A stretch of 64,000 nucleotides of DNA from Thalassospira profundimaris (GTDB lineage Bacteria > Pseudomonadota > Alphaproteobacteria > Rhodospirillales > Thalassospiraceae). Below the pieces are notes generated by a model. That model saw nothing but the letters and a program-made list of their open reading frames with translations, ran no database searches and was not told the DNA's origin. The stretch lies in assembly GCF_003326755.1 (NCBI RefSeq), contig NZ_JPWH01000005.1, forward strand, positions 1 through 64,000, read 5' to 3'. Below are positions 1 through 8,316 of this stretch, one piece after another. The translations under genes were made by a program, and so were the position numbers. Position 1 is the stretch's first letter, and each line of letters starts with the position of its first letter.

Positions 1-928
1 TGCACATTTTGGTGGTTACCACAAACCAATTTAAGTAAAACTCAAACCGGTCCGTCGTCTCCAGGATGCACAGACTTAACGCCATAACGCCGCCCGCGCA
101 TCCCTTCCTGCTTATCTACAATGTCAAAGAACGCGCCCCGAAGGACAAACCAACAAGGCCGCAGTCAACTGCTCGCCGCAGCACCGCGCCCCGTCGGTGG
201 AGGCGGGTTATAGGCCTACTTGCCCTGCCTGTAAATACCTTTTTTAAAGAAAAATGACGTTTGTGGTCATTTTTCACATTTGCCGCCGACGCCCTCGACC
301 AGAAGGCTAATGACAGGCCTGGCAATTAGCATAATTAGATCGCCAACATGAAAGTAACGGCACAGGCCACGGCAAATGGCCGAGCACATACCAAAAAACC
401 GAACCTGACCGCATGGGACTTTTGATCTGGATAAAAGACGGAAGCATGCCCACTCTATAGGCTGCTACACCATATACAGTCACACACATATCAAACGACA
501 CGTCACCTCACGTCCCGATAGCTGAGCAAACAAGACAAAGAGAGATCACAAAACCGATTCCGGGCACCGGGATGCGCCGTCACCGATTTTCTGGCAGAAG
601 ACAGCACGCGACAAACAGCCACAGCACACAGGAGAATTTAAACAAGGGGACGATAAAAGACGTCAAATTCAGTTGGTTAAATCAGCGCCTTTTTCCTGCC
701 ACGGTCACAAGGCAAATCGCGCCCGCCGTGCAGAGAGCTTTTCGCAGGGTTTTCAACACTTCTTAAACCATCCTGCTGGCACACTGACTTTGGCAACCGG
801 GCATGGCGGTCCGGGAATTTGGGTTTCAAAACCGTCAGTCATTTTGTATAAGATTTCCGCCGATGTTGCCAATAAGAGCAACTCGCTGGGTACACTGCAT
901 TTTTTGAGGACAGGGGAGATCTGCGGCA
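1..928. other. Intergenic stretch, no supportable gene
   Basis: I see no convincing coding sequence here on either strand. The open frames are short, overlap each other and show no recognisable motifs or ribosome binding sites. Base composition is mixed, with AT-rich patches. The visible structures are a perfect AT-rich hairpin at 249-275 and a weak promoter-like TATAAG near 850 upstream of the peptidase gene. The first bases could be the tail of a longer non-coding region outside the window. Confidence 0.6.
249..275. repeat. AT-rich perfect inverted repeat
   Basis: GAAAAATGAC and its exact complement are separated by seven bases. Both sides end in runs of A or T, so it could be a weak bidirectional terminator, but the stem is poor in G+C. 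No gene ends close by. Confidence 0.35.
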
Positions 929-2311
929 ATGGCCGGAAGACAATTTATATCGTTTGCTGCACTTGCGGCCATTCTTGGCGGAACAACCGGCTACATTCTT
1001 TCAAATTCAACCCCTGGCCATGACAGTCCGCTTTCTGCCTATGCCGCAGAAACCACGACCATGCCCAAGCCGGCCATGTCGCCGAAACAAAAAGTTTCGG
1101 ATATTTCCGACGTCTCTGACGAGATCGCAGCTGTCCCGGAAACGACGCCGGACCTGGAAGGTTCCGAAAAAAATGCGGAAATTTCTGCACGGCAGGATAC
1201 CGTTGTGCTGGAGAAAGGCTCGAACCTGATGGCGGTTCTGACCGGTGCCGGTCTTGAACGGTCGGTCGCCTATAATGCCATTGAGGCGCTGCGCGATGTG
1301 TATAATCCGCGCAAATTACGCGCCGGTCAGGAATTTGACCTGGTTTATGCCAGCGAAACCAATGGCGATACCGGTGATCTTCTTGATACCCTGCGCTTTC
1401 AACCCGATGCCGAAACCATTGTTTCGGTTTCACGGACGGATGATGGCTTTAGCGCCTCGACCGACAAGGTTGAACTGTCCAGCAGCCCCAGTGTTGCCAG
1501 CGGCACCATTGACCAAAGCCTGTTTATGGCCGCCGAAAAGAACGGCATGCCGATTCCGGTCCTGATGGAAATGATCAAGCTTTACAGCTATGACGTCGAT
1601 TTCCAGCGTGACATTCAACCCGGCGACAGCTTTGAAGTCATGTATGATGACATGAAAGACCCCAAAGGTAATTTGGTGCGTCATGGCGATATTACCTATG
1701 CCAGCATGACCATCCGGGGGCAAAAATACCGCCTGTATTCCTATACCGACAGTGATGGCAACCAGGATTTCTATAATGAAAAGGGCGAATCCTTCCGTCG
1801 CGCCCTGATGCGCACCCCGATCAACGGGGCGCGCCTGTCATCGGGCTTTGGAATGCGCAAACATCCGGTTCTGGGATATAGCCGCATGCACAAGGGCGTT
1901 GATTTTGCCGCCCCGACCGGAACCCCGATTTTTGCTGCCGGGAATGGCACGATTGAACGTATTGGCAAAGTCGGCGGCTATGGCAATTACATCCGCCTGC
2001 GCCACAACAGCACCTATGAAACGGCCTATGGACATATGTCACGTTTTGCCAAGGGCCTGCATACCGGATCGCGCGTCAAGCAGGGGGATATCATTGGCTA
2101 TGTCGGCATGACGGGAACAGCGACCGGCCCGCATCTGCATTTTGAAATTCTCAAGGCGGAACACCAGGTCAATCCGATTAATGTGAAAATGCCAAGCGGC
2201 CGCACCCTGGCAGGCAAGGAGCTTGATCGTTTCCACGCCACATCCGAACAGTTGCAAAAGCAATATGCGCAACTGGCCATTGAAGGCGCAAAGGTTGCCA
2301 GCGCCGACTAA
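929..2311 (+). CDS. M23 family metallopeptidase (LytM-type murein endopeptidase)
   Basis: A 460-residue exported or membrane-anchored peptidase predicted to cut peptidoglycan cross-links in the periplasm. The N terminus has a short basic start and a hydrophobic stretch (about residues 5-25), consistent with a signal sequence or anchor. A middle region of about residues 85-280 resembles the OapA/LysM-like module that precedes M23 domains in NlpD/MepM-type proteins. The C-terminal M23 domain carries the zinc and catalytic motifs: His321-x3-Asp325 in HKGVDFAAPTG, and His402-x-His404 in GPHLHFE. The active-site residues are intact, so it is likely an active enzyme rather than an EnvC-type activator. 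A GGGAGA sequence lies about ten bases before the ATG. It forms its own unit, closed by a strong terminator just downstream. Confidence 0.9.
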   Translation: MAGRQFISFAALAAILGGTTGYILSNSTPGHDSPLSAYAAETTTMPKPAMSPKQKVSDISDVSDEIAAVPETTPDLEGSEKNAEISARQDTVVLEKGSNLMAVLTGAGLERSVAYNAIEALRDVYNPRKLRAGQEFDLVYASETNGDTGDLLDTLRFQPDAETIVSVSRTDDGFSASTDKVELSSSPSVASGTIDQSLFMAAEKNGMPIPVLMEMIKLYSYDVDFQRDIQPGDSFEVMYDDMKDPKGNLVRHGDITYASMTIRGQKYRLYSYTDSDGNQDFYNEKGESFRRALMRTPINGARLSSGFGMRKHPVLGYSRMHKGVDFAAPTGTPIFAAGNGTIERIGKVGGYGNYIRLRHNSTYETAYGHMSRFAKGLHTGSRVKQGDIIGYVGMTGTATGPHLHFEILKAEHQVNPINVKMPSGRTLAGKELDRFHATSEQLQKQYAQLAIEGAKVASAD

Positions 2312-2338
2312 GCCCTGTTTCCATGATCGCATTCCCCA

Positions 2339-2370
2339 CCCTGCCAGCCTCGCTGGCAGGGTTTCTTTTT
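2339..2370 (+). terminator. Rho-independent terminator of the M23 peptidase gene
   Basis: A perfect ten-base-pair stem (CCCTGCCAGC / GCTGGCAGGG) with a three-base loop is followed by TTTCTTTTT, 28 bases after the stop codon. Confidence 0.9.
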
Positions 2371-2520
2371 GGCTGTTTGTTGAGATGTTATCTGACAGTT
2401 TGAAAAGCAAAACATGATGCAACAGACGGCATGGTAAATGATGCTGCCTTTCCTCATCCGGCGCCCCTCAGGTTTCAAATGGCGGCACAATCGCCACACA
2501 GAGGGATGGCATCGGCCGAT

Positions 2521-2560
2521 AAAAAAACGGCCGGGCGATAGCTCAACCAGGCCGTTTTTA
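2521..2560 (-). terminator. Terminator of the ABC exporter gene
   Basis: Stem AAAAACGGCC / GGCCGTTTTT with A- and T-runs on both sides, so it can work in both directions. It lies about 50 bases beyond the stop of the minus-strand ABC exporter, where it reads as hairpin plus seven U. Confidence 0.8.
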
Positions 2561-2612
2561 TCAAGTGATATATGTCGGCCTGTGCTGACCGGAGGGTCAA
2601 AGGCGCAAGAGG

Positions 2613-4409
2613 CTATGCCGCGTCGCGTTCAAACTGCAACTTGGCCAGACGGGCATAAAGCGGGCTGGTTTCAAGCAATTCGTGATGCGAGCCAACGGCA
2701 ACAAGCTGACCATCCTCGACCACGGCAATCCGGTCGGCATGAAGCACAGTCGAGAGCCGGTGAGCGATAACCAGGGTGGTGCGGGACTTCATGATGGTTT
2801 CCAGCGCCTTTTGCACCACCTGTTCGCTTTCGGCATCAAGGGCACTGGTCGCCTCGTCAAGCAGCAGGACCGAGGGGTTACGCAAAATCGCCCGGGCAAT
2901 GGCAATGCGCTGACGCTGCCCGCCAGAAAGGCGCACGCCCTTTTCCCCCAGGAAGGTATCAAAGCCATCAGGCAGCCGATCAAGAAACTCGCTGGCATGG
3001 GCGGCATCGGCAGCGGCACGGACATCGGCATCGCTGGCATCAGGCCGACCATAGCGAATATTATCCCAGGCATTGGCTGCGAAAATGACCGGGTCTTGCG
3101 CGACAAGCCCCAAACGTTCACGCACGGCAATCGGGTCGGCCTTGCGAATATCAACCCCATCGACCGATATGGTGCCCGAGGCCGGATCATAAAACCGCAA
3201 CAGCAATTGAAAGACCGTGGTTTTCCCCGCACCGGACGGGCCAACCAGCGCCACCGTCTCGCCCGCCCTGACATCGAGGGAAAAACCGGTCAGGGCAGAA
3301 CGATCCGGCCGGGCCGGATAATGGAAAGTCACATTTTCAAACGTCACATTGCCCTGTTGCGTCGCTGGCATGATCACCGCATTGGCCGGGGCGGCAATGG
3401 CCGGCCGGGTTTCAAGCAGGGCCACCAGACGTTCAGCCGCACCGGCTGCGCGCTGCAAATCGCCAATCACCTCGCTGATTGCCCCGACAGAGCCCGCCAC
3501 AACAACGGCATAAAACACAAAGGCCGAAAGTTCGCCTGCCGAGATTGCACCGCTCAGGACATCGTGGCCGCCGATCCAGAGGATAACCCCGACAGCCCCA
3601 AAAACCATGATAATGACAATGGCGGTTAACAACGCCCGGGCCGAGATACGCGAAACCGAGGTTTTGAAAGCCCCTTCCACATGGGTGGCGAAGCGTTCGG
3701 TTTCAATTTCTTCATGCGTGTAGGCCTGAACCGTCCGCAAGGCATTGATCGATTCTTCGGAAAAGGCACTGACATCGGCGATCCGGTCCTGGGAGTCGCG
3801 CGACAGACGCCGCACCTTGCGCCCGTAAAAGATAATCGGCACCACCACAAGCGGCACCACCAGCAGGACAAGGGCTGTCAGTTTGGGGCTGGTAATGGCC
3901 AACATGGCCAGACCACCGACAAACATCAGAATATTGCGCAAGGCAATCGACACGCTGGACCCGATCACCACCTGCAACAGAGAAGTGTCGGTTGTCAGAC
4001 GGGACAACACCTCGCCGGTGCGGGTGACTTCAAAAAAGCCGGGATCCAGACGAATGATATGGGCATAAACCGCGCGCCGAATATCGGCCACAACACGTTC
4101 GCCAATCCAGGACACCAGATAAAAACGCGAATAACTGGCAAGGGCCATCAGGATGGTGAACCCGAACAGCACAAACAGCGCCTGGTCGAGCAGACCGCCA
4201 TTCCCGTCCGCAAAGCCCTTGTCAACGAGGAAACGCAAACCGTTCCCCAGGGCAAGCACGGTGCCCGATGCCACAATAAGGGCAAGGGCGGCACCGGCGA
4301 TCTGTAATTTGTAGGGTTTGATAAAAGGCAGGATAGCCCGCAAAGAAGAAAGATCGCGGCTCCGATCCCGATCTTCAAGGCGGGGAGACTTTCGCGGAGA
4401 GGTCGCCAC
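2613..4409 (-). CDS. ABC exporter, fused permease and ATPase (MsbA-like half-transporter)
   Basis: A 598-residue half-transporter expected to work as a homodimer in the inner membrane. The N-terminal half (about residues 25-310) contains six hydrophobic helices of the type I exporter fold. The C-terminal nucleotide-binding domain has Walker A GPSGAGKTT (about 390), signature LSGGQ (about 494) and Walker B LLLDEATSALD (about 514), followed by the switch histidine in IAHRLST. The substrate cannot be read from sequence; lipid, peptide or drug export are all possible. The start is GTG with a weak Shine-Dalgarno sequence. It lies 50 bases downstream of cyaY on the same strand, so the two are probably co-transcribed, although no functional link is evident. 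Confidence 0.9.
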   Translation of the reverse strand: MATSPRKSPRLEDRDRSRDLSSLRAILPFIKPYKLQIAGAALALIVASGTVLALGNGLRFLVDKGFADGNGGLLDQALFVLFGFTILMALASYSRFYLVSWIGERVVADIRRAVYAHIIRLDPGFFEVTRTGEVLSRLTTDTSLLQVVIGSSVSIALRNILMFVGGLAMLAITSPKLTALVLLVVPLVVVPIIFYGRKVRRLSRDSQDRIADVSAFSEESINALRTVQAYTHEEIETERFATHVEGAFKTSVSRISARALLTAIVIIMVFGAVGVILWIGGHDVLSGAISAGELSAFVFYAVVVAGSVGAISEVIGDLQRAAGAAERLVALLETRPAIAAPANAVIMPATQQGNVTFENVTFHYPARPDRSALTGFSLDVRAGETVALVGPSGAGKTTVFQLLLRFYDPASGTISVDGVDIRKADPIAVRERLGLVAQDPVIFAANAWDNIRYGRPDASDADVRAAADAAHASEFLDRLPDGFDTFLGEKGVRLSGGQRQRIAIARAILRNPSVLLLDEATSALDAESEQVVQKALETIMKSRTTLVIAHRLSTVLHADRIAVVEDGQLVAVGSHHELLETSPLYARLAKLQFERDAA

Positions 4410-4459
4410 GGCAATATTCCAGTTCTGTAATATCGGCAGGAAAACGCCAGACCAGGAAT

Positions 4460-4792
4460 TTAGTCCAGCGCGATCTTGTGACCGGTCTTGACTGCAAGGT
4501 CGGTCGCAAGCTGTTCGTGCAAGGTTGTCGCCCCCCGGGTGGAGCGCCAGCTTTCGGTATCCTCGTCATAATCGTAATGGCTGGCACCGCTTACGGGGGA
4601 TGACATCCATATCTGACGATTAAGAGCATGTTTATTGATAATAAACTGTTCGCCCGAATCGAGTTCGATGGTCAGAATACCGGCTTCAAGGTCAACGTCA
4701 ATCCTGTCGCCAATGGCATCGTCAATCACGTCAGAGATATTTTCGATGGTCTCGTCGGCAAGGCGATGAAAAAAGGTTTCTTCAAGGGCCAC
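4460..4792 (-). CDS. cyaY: Iron donor protein CyaY (frataxin homologue)
   Basis: A small acidic frataxin-family protein that binds iron and modulates iron-sulfur cluster assembly with the cysteine desulfurase. The first helix is acidic (ETFFHRLADETIENISDVID), followed by the sheet with LEAGILTIEL, the conserved FIINKH and RQIWMSSP segment, a YDYDE patch and the final helix ending TGHKIALD. The open frame extends upstream, but I chose the GTG at 4792. It has GGAG seven bases upstream and gives 110 residues, the family's normal length, whereas the longer version adds an unrelated basic tail. Confidence 0.88.
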   Translation of the reverse strand: MALEETFFHRLADETIENISDVIDDAIGDRIDVDLEAGILTIELDSGEQFIINKHALNRQIWMSSPVSGASHYDYDEDTESWRSTRGATTLHEQLATDLAVKTGHKIALD

Positions 4793-5016
4793 AATCAAAC
4801 TCCGTGTGTCAGGCGGGCGGGCTTTGGGCCGTGCCCGTGATCGTTTCGGTCTGTTGGCGCACCATACTATATAAGGGCAGTCGCGCAAGTAACCTTCATC
4901 AAACAGGGGCGGGAAAATATTCGTTTTGCCCTATCTGAGATATTTCCGGTCACAGGGGTTGCGCAAGCCGATTTTTTCCCTTATACACCGCGCTTCAAAT
5001 TCCGGAGTGATAGGCG

Positions 5017-5244
5017 ATGAAACAAGACATCCATCCCGATTACCATGAAATCACCGTTCAGATGACGGACGGCAGCACCTACACCACCAAGTCGACCTGG
5101 GGTAAACCGGGCGACGTTTTGAAGCTTGACATCGATCCGAAGAGCCATCCGGCTTGGACTGGTGTTCATCGTCTTCTTGACAGCGGTGGGCAGCTTGCCA
5201 AGTTCAAAAAGCGTTTCGCTGGTTTCAATATCGGTAACAACTAA
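5017..5244 (+). CDS. rpmE: 50S ribosomal protein L31
   Basis: A 75-residue L31 protein of the large ribosomal subunit. It begins [12 protein letters not shown] and contains the [21 protein letters not shown] segment typical of alphaproteobacterial L31. There is no cysteine, so it is of the zinc-free (C-minus) kind. A GGAG lies ten bases before the ATG and a terminator follows. It is divergent from cyaY. Confidence 0.95.
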   Translation: MKQDIHPDYHEITVQMTDGSTYTTKSTWGKPGDVLKLDIDPKSHPAWTGVHRLLDSGGQLAKFKKRFAGFNIGNN

Positions 5245-5280
5245 GAACACAAATCGCAATGCCGCGATTTTTGGGATTAT

Positions 5281-5318
5281 CGCCCGCCGCATCAAAACGA
5301 TGCAGCGGGCGTTTTTCT
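5281..5318 (+). terminator. Terminator of rpmE
   Basis: CGCCCGC-C-GCATC pairs with GATGC-A-GCGGGCG across a five-base loop, followed by TTTTTCTTT, 36 bases after the rpmE stop. Confidence 0.85.
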
Positions 5319-5418
5319 TTGTCCCTTCCCCTTTATATATGCCTGCTCATCCCTCATATGCCTTAATCAGGCTATGGTACGAATGACAGTTTCTTGCCAT
5401 AATCACACCGGGGACAGA

Positions 5419-5475
5419 ATGACCAAAGCGACCGACATGATCGACATGCGGTTTTCGCGGGGGCGCGAGGGATGA
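5419..5475 (+). CDS. Putative 18-codon leader ORF coupled to the cyclase gene
   Basis: ATG at 5419 opens a short frame coding for MTKATDMIDMRFSRGREG. It ends in a TGA that overlaps the ATG of the cyclase (ATGA). A GGGGACA sequence lies a few bases before its start. The overlap suggests translational coupling. No similarity is recognised and the ORF may simply be fortuitous. Confidence 0.35.
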   Translation: MTKATDMIDMRFSRGREG

Positions 5476-7205
5476 ACCAGGTGATCACGCGCAAGCAGAT
5501 CAGCTATGAAATCTATATCAAAGACCGCACCGGGAAATGGGTGATCCATGCCCATTACAGCGGCGCGCAAAAACAAACCGCCGAGGAAGAAACCCATCAG
5601 CTTGAACGTGAAGCCCATGTTATGGCCGTCAAACTGATCCGGGAAGTTTACAATAGCGAAACCAATAGCGCCGACGAATATATCGTTTATCAAACGCGGG
5701 ATGCGGAAAGCCGGGAAAAAATGGCCGCGGCCCGCACTGCCAACGCGATTGAAAATATCGCCGAAGCAGAAGCCGCCAGCGAGGTCTCCCGCGCGCCTGC
5801 AAGCGAAAAATCAGCGAAACGCAAGAAGAAAGACGTTGGTATTGTCGGCCTGATCCTGAAAATGATGCTGGCCTTTTGTGGGGCCATTGCGATTGGCCTG
5901 GCCGTTATGATCGGCACGGCACGCCTTCTGGAATATCTTCCGGATTTTGGCATCGGCGTCAGCCAGGGGGCGTTTGAAAAGGCCAACTTTTTTGCCTTTA
6001 TCCTGGGATTCGTTGTTTCCGTTACGCCCATGATGATGGCCCTGACGCGCAATTTCCGCAGCAAGGACAAACGCCCCAGGAATAAAAAGGACAACGCCAA
6101 ACCCGCGCAACAGCCCATACCGACCGGCCCCAGTGAAGAACAGATGCGCCAGGCCCGCGCTGCCGCGCTGCAACGCAGCCTCGAGGAAAATCGTTCACTT
6201 CTGGATGCACCGCCGGAAGATACCGCGGAAGCCCGACCCGAAGACGAAGACGATAATGCCCCCCCAACGCCCCAGGAACCAGTGGCCAAAACCCCGGCCC
6301 TGCAGGCAACGCGCCAGGTCATGCGCGATTTCATGGCCGGGTCGGTTGTTGCCATTGGCGAAACGCTGCCCAACCTTGATGCCTATCACAAATTTGGCGT
6401 CAATCTGTATGTGGCGGGCGCCTGTGACGCCTGTTCGGAACGCAATGAGCTGCCGCGTGAACAGGGCCGTGACATTCTGAAAGACTGCGTTGCGGCACTG
6501 GGGGCAAAAGGCAAAATGTCTGAAAATTTCTGTGCCAGCCTGGAACAGTATCTTCTGGAACCCAAATATAACGACATGTATGGCGCCGGGCGTGACTCGA
6601 TGCTTGATTACATTAAAGACGCCAAAAGCCTTTCGGTTTCGGTGGCCCGCGCCCTTGATTTCTGGTCGGAAAAGCCCGCTTCGGATGCGGGAAAAACCGG
6701 CAAAAAAATTCATGCCCTGATGTTCACCGATATTGTCAATTCCACGAAACTGACCCAGGAGCTCGGTGATATTGGCGCACAACAGATCATTCATATTCAC
6801 AACCGGATTGTGCGCACCGCATTATTGAACAATTACGGCAAAGAAGTGAAGCATATGGGCGATGGCATTATGGCCGTTTTTCCATCCTCCAATACCGCTG
6901 TGGAAGGGGCGCTGGAAATTCAGCGTCAAATGGCGCAACACAATGCCCGCGACGATGGGGAGTTTCACGTTCGCATCGGCATTAATGCCGGTGAAGCCAT
7001 TACCGAGGAAAACGACCTGTTTGGGTCGGTTGTGCAGCTTGCCGCACGGGTCTGTGCGGCGGCAAGTGGGGATGAAATCCTGGTATCACCGGCGGTAAAG
7101 GAAACCTATGCCGGAAAAAGAGCCCGGTTCAAATCGCTGGGGAAGCGAGACATGAAAGGGTTTAGCGCACCTATCGAGATTTTCGCAGCCCTTAGCCGAA
7201 AATAG
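5472..7205 (+). CDS. Membrane-anchored class III adenylate/guanylate cyclase
   Basis: A 577-residue protein predicted to make a cyclic nucleotide. Residues 1-115 form a soluble charged N-terminal region. Two hydrophobic segments follow (about 122-150 and 170-195), then a charged, proline-rich linker, a middle domain of about 290-400 containing a CDAC pair, and the cyclase domain (about 410-577). The first metal aspartate is in FTDIVNST (about 419) and the second in HMGDGIMAVF (about 463). The transition-state arginine is in VVQLAARV (about 520), where glutamine occupies the position that is asparagine in many class III enzymes. No partner gene is adjacent. Substrate choice (ATP or GTP) cannot be decided from sequence alone. 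Confidence 0.85.
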   Translation: MNQVITRKQISYEIYIKDRTGKWVIHAHYSGAQKQTAEEETHQLEREAHVMAVKLIREVYNSETNSADEYIVYQTRDAESREKMAAARTANAIENIAEAEAASEVSRAPASEKSAKRKKKDVGIVGLILKMMLAFCGAIAIGLAVMIGTARLLEYLPDFGIGVSQGAFEKANFFAFILGFVVSVTPMMMALTRNFRSKDKRPRNKKDNAKPAQQPIPTGPSEEQMRQARAAALQRSLEENRSLLDAPPEDTAEARPEDEDDNAPPTPQEPVAKTPALQATRQVMRDFMAGSVVAIGETLPNLDAYHKFGVNLYVAGACDACSERNELPREQGRDILKDCVAALGAKGKMSENFCASLEQYLLEPKYNDMYGAGRDSMLDYIKDAKSLSVSVARALDFWSEKPASDAGKTGKKIHALMFTDIVNSTKLTQELGDIGAQQIIHIHNRIVRTALLNNYGKEVKHMGDGIMAVFPSSNTAVEGALEIQRQMAQHNARDDGEFHVRIGINAGEAITEENDLFGSVVQLAARVCAAASGDEILVSPAVKETYAGKRARFKSLGKRDMKGFSAPIEIFAALSRK

Positions 7206-7275
7206 ACCGCCCTTCGGAAAACACTTTCAGAAGCGCCGGTTTTCAATGAAATACATAAAAAGGTAAATTGTCTGG

Positions 7276-7728
7276 TCAGTCTTCGGAGCGATGGCGTGCC
7301 GCCACCTGAAGCTCCATACGGGCTGCCCGCATATACAAAGAATGCGCCCGCTCCATCAAATTCAAAAGAGCTGGCGTCACAGACGAACAGCGATCACGCT
7401 CATCCTGAATACAGATCTTGATGTCCACCATCAGATCATCGTCATCCACCGCCTCGTCCCAGCCGATTTCCCCCGCCTCCACCGCGCGGACCGACAACAG
7501 CCATGCCATGGCGCGAATCAGGCGCGTGGTCATGCGCATTTCCTCGCGAAACTGCGCAATGGCAGAATCGCTTAGAATATCGAACTTCTCGCGGCCGCGA
7601 TTGGCATACAAATAGTCCCGAGCCTCGACCAGAAGGGTCAGGGCCTCGTCATAGGTGCGGGAAAAAGGAACAATGACAAAGTTACTGTCATAGTTGCTTC
7701 CGCCATAAAAGGGGGGTTCATATGTCAT
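7276..7728 (-). CDS. rcdA: RcdA-like protease adaptor (DUF1465)
   Basis: A 150-residue protein of the DUF1465 family, to which Caulobacter RcdA belongs. RcdA helps CpdR and PopA deliver CtrA and other substrates to ClpXP during the cell cycle. The family segment FVIVPFSRTYDEALTLLVEARDYL is present at about residues 17-40, followed by helical stretches (FREEMRMTTRLIRAMAWLL) and a C-terminal helix ending in basic and acidic residues. There is no Shine-Dalgarno sequence before the ATG. A plausible promoter sits so close that the transcript would begin at the start codon. It lies near DUF1192 and trcR, a neighbourhood typical of alphaproteobacteria. Confidence 0.82.
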   Translation of the reverse strand: MTYEPPFYGGSNYDSNFVIVPFSRTYDEALTLLVEARDYLYANRGREKFDILSDSAIAQFREEMRMTTRLIRAMAWLLSVRAVEAGEIGWDEAVDDDDLMVDIKICIQDERDRCSSVTPALLNLMERAHSLYMRAARMELQVAARHRSED

Positions 7729-7763
7729 TCAGAACATATTGGACTATTGAGATAATAGTTCAA
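7728..7763 (-). promoter_or_regulatory. Candidate promoter for a leaderless rcdA transcript
   Basis: Reading the minus strand, TTGAAC (7763-7758) is followed by a 17-base spacer and AATATG (7740-7735). The ATG of rcdA starts at 7728, seven bases beyond the -10 box. No Shine-Dalgarno sequence is present. The -10 box is an imperfect match. Confidence 0.4.
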
Positions 7764-7777
7764 GCATGTCTGATATC

Positions 7778-7814
7778 AAAAATGCGAAGAGGCCGCCCCA
7801 ACGGGACGACCTCT
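7778..7814 (-). terminator. Intrinsic terminator of small RNA candidate 2
   Basis: A stem of about twelve pairs, two of them G-U in the minus-strand RNA, with a three-base loop. A five-base U-run follows after a short spacer. Confidence 0.65.
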
Positions 7815-7851
7815 GCCTCTACCTGCTAAACTTGCCGGACTGTTTTATTTT
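7778..7851 (-). ncRNA. Candidate small RNA 2 (about 74 nt)
   Basis: A strong sigma-70 style promoter on the minus strand (TTGACC at 7886-7881, 16-base spacer, TATAGAT at 7864-7858) predicts a start near 7851. The transcript would end at a terminator whose stem (7803-7813 with 7789-7799) carries G-U pairs only in the minus-strand RNA and is followed by a U-run at 7782-7778. No open frame with a ribosome binding site lies inside. The 3' half resembles that of the neighbouring candidate (GGGGCGGC followed by TCTT). Confidence 0.45.
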
Positions 7852-7857
7852 TTGCGA

Positions 7858-7886
7858 ATCTATACGCTGGTCTATTGCCGGGTCAA
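7858..7886 (-). promoter_or_regulatory. Promoter of small RNA candidate 2
   Basis: TTGACC and TATAGA separated by 16 bases on the minus strand, one of the best sigma-70 matches I noticed in the window. It lies between two terminators, so it cannot serve DUF1192. Confidence 0.5.
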
Positions 7887-7937
7887 GCGGATAAGTGACG
7901 GAAATGTGACGATCCGTATTAGTACGTATGGCCCGAA

Positions 7938-7968
7938 AGAAAAAGAGCCGCCCCGAATAGGGCGGCCC
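7938..7968 (-). terminator. Intrinsic terminator of small RNA candidate 1
   Basis: Seven G-C pairs with a six-base loop; on the minus strand the stem is followed by TCTTTTTCTTTC. Confidence 0.75.
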
Positions 7969-8028
7969 AGTTTAACAGGGAGGCATCGAAACATCACGTT
8001 CGACAAGGGGTCAAAGTCTGAACCCTTG
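7938..8028 (-). ncRNA. Candidate small RNA 1 (about 90 nt, with exposed CCUCC)
   Basis: A minus-strand promoter (TTGAAT at 8062-8057, 16-base spacer, TATATG at 8040-8035) predicts a start near 8028. The RNA would fold into a 5' hairpin (CAAGGG with CCCTTG, 8028-8004), a small TCGAA/TTCGA stem and an apparently single-stranded GCCTCCC. It ends in a terminator, GCCGCCC / GGGCGGC (7966-7947), followed by a U-rich tail. An exposed anti-Shine-Dalgarno CCUCC is a known feature of several alphaproteobacterial trans-acting small RNAs. Confidence 0.48.
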
Positions 8029-8121
8029 ATCTTACATATAGGATGACTGAATTAACATTCAATGAACCCAGAGTTTATTTTGACAAATTAATGACACCCC
8101 CGTGAGTTGCCAGCCCAATCA

Positions 8122-8316
8122 TCAAGTGCGAAACAGCGCCTCTGCCCCTTTGCGCACACCGTCACGCGCAACAAGTGTTTGTTCAACACGGTCAATTTCG
8201 CTTTGCAATGCCGCCTTGTAAGCCAACAAATTCTCGATCGACAAATCATCCAGATTTCGGGGAATCCCCACAGACATTCCCGCAGCGGCACTTGCCAAAA
8301 GCTCTTTCTGATCCAT
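8122..8316 (-). CDS. DUF1192 family small protein
   Basis: A 64-residue protein with the DUF1192 pattern: a variable N terminus, then NLDDLSIENLLAYKAALQSEIDRVEQ and a basic C terminus ending GAEALFRT. The function is unknown; the heptad pattern suggests a short coiled coil. The open frame runs far upstream, but the ATG at 8316 has GGAGG six bases before it and gives the family's usual length. It is divergent from the quinone oxidoreductase gene, as often seen in alphaproteobacteria, and lies upstream of the small RNA candidates on the same strand. Confidence 0.75.
   Translation of the reverse strand: MDQKELLASAAAGMSVGIPRNLDDLSIENLLAYKAALQSEIDRVEQTLVARDGVRKGAEALFRT

Noticed and set aside
929-1433. 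Overlapping frames on both strands within the M23 peptidase gene
   Set aside because: Shadows of the peptidase frame. Only the 460-residue frame has a signal sequence and metal motifs.
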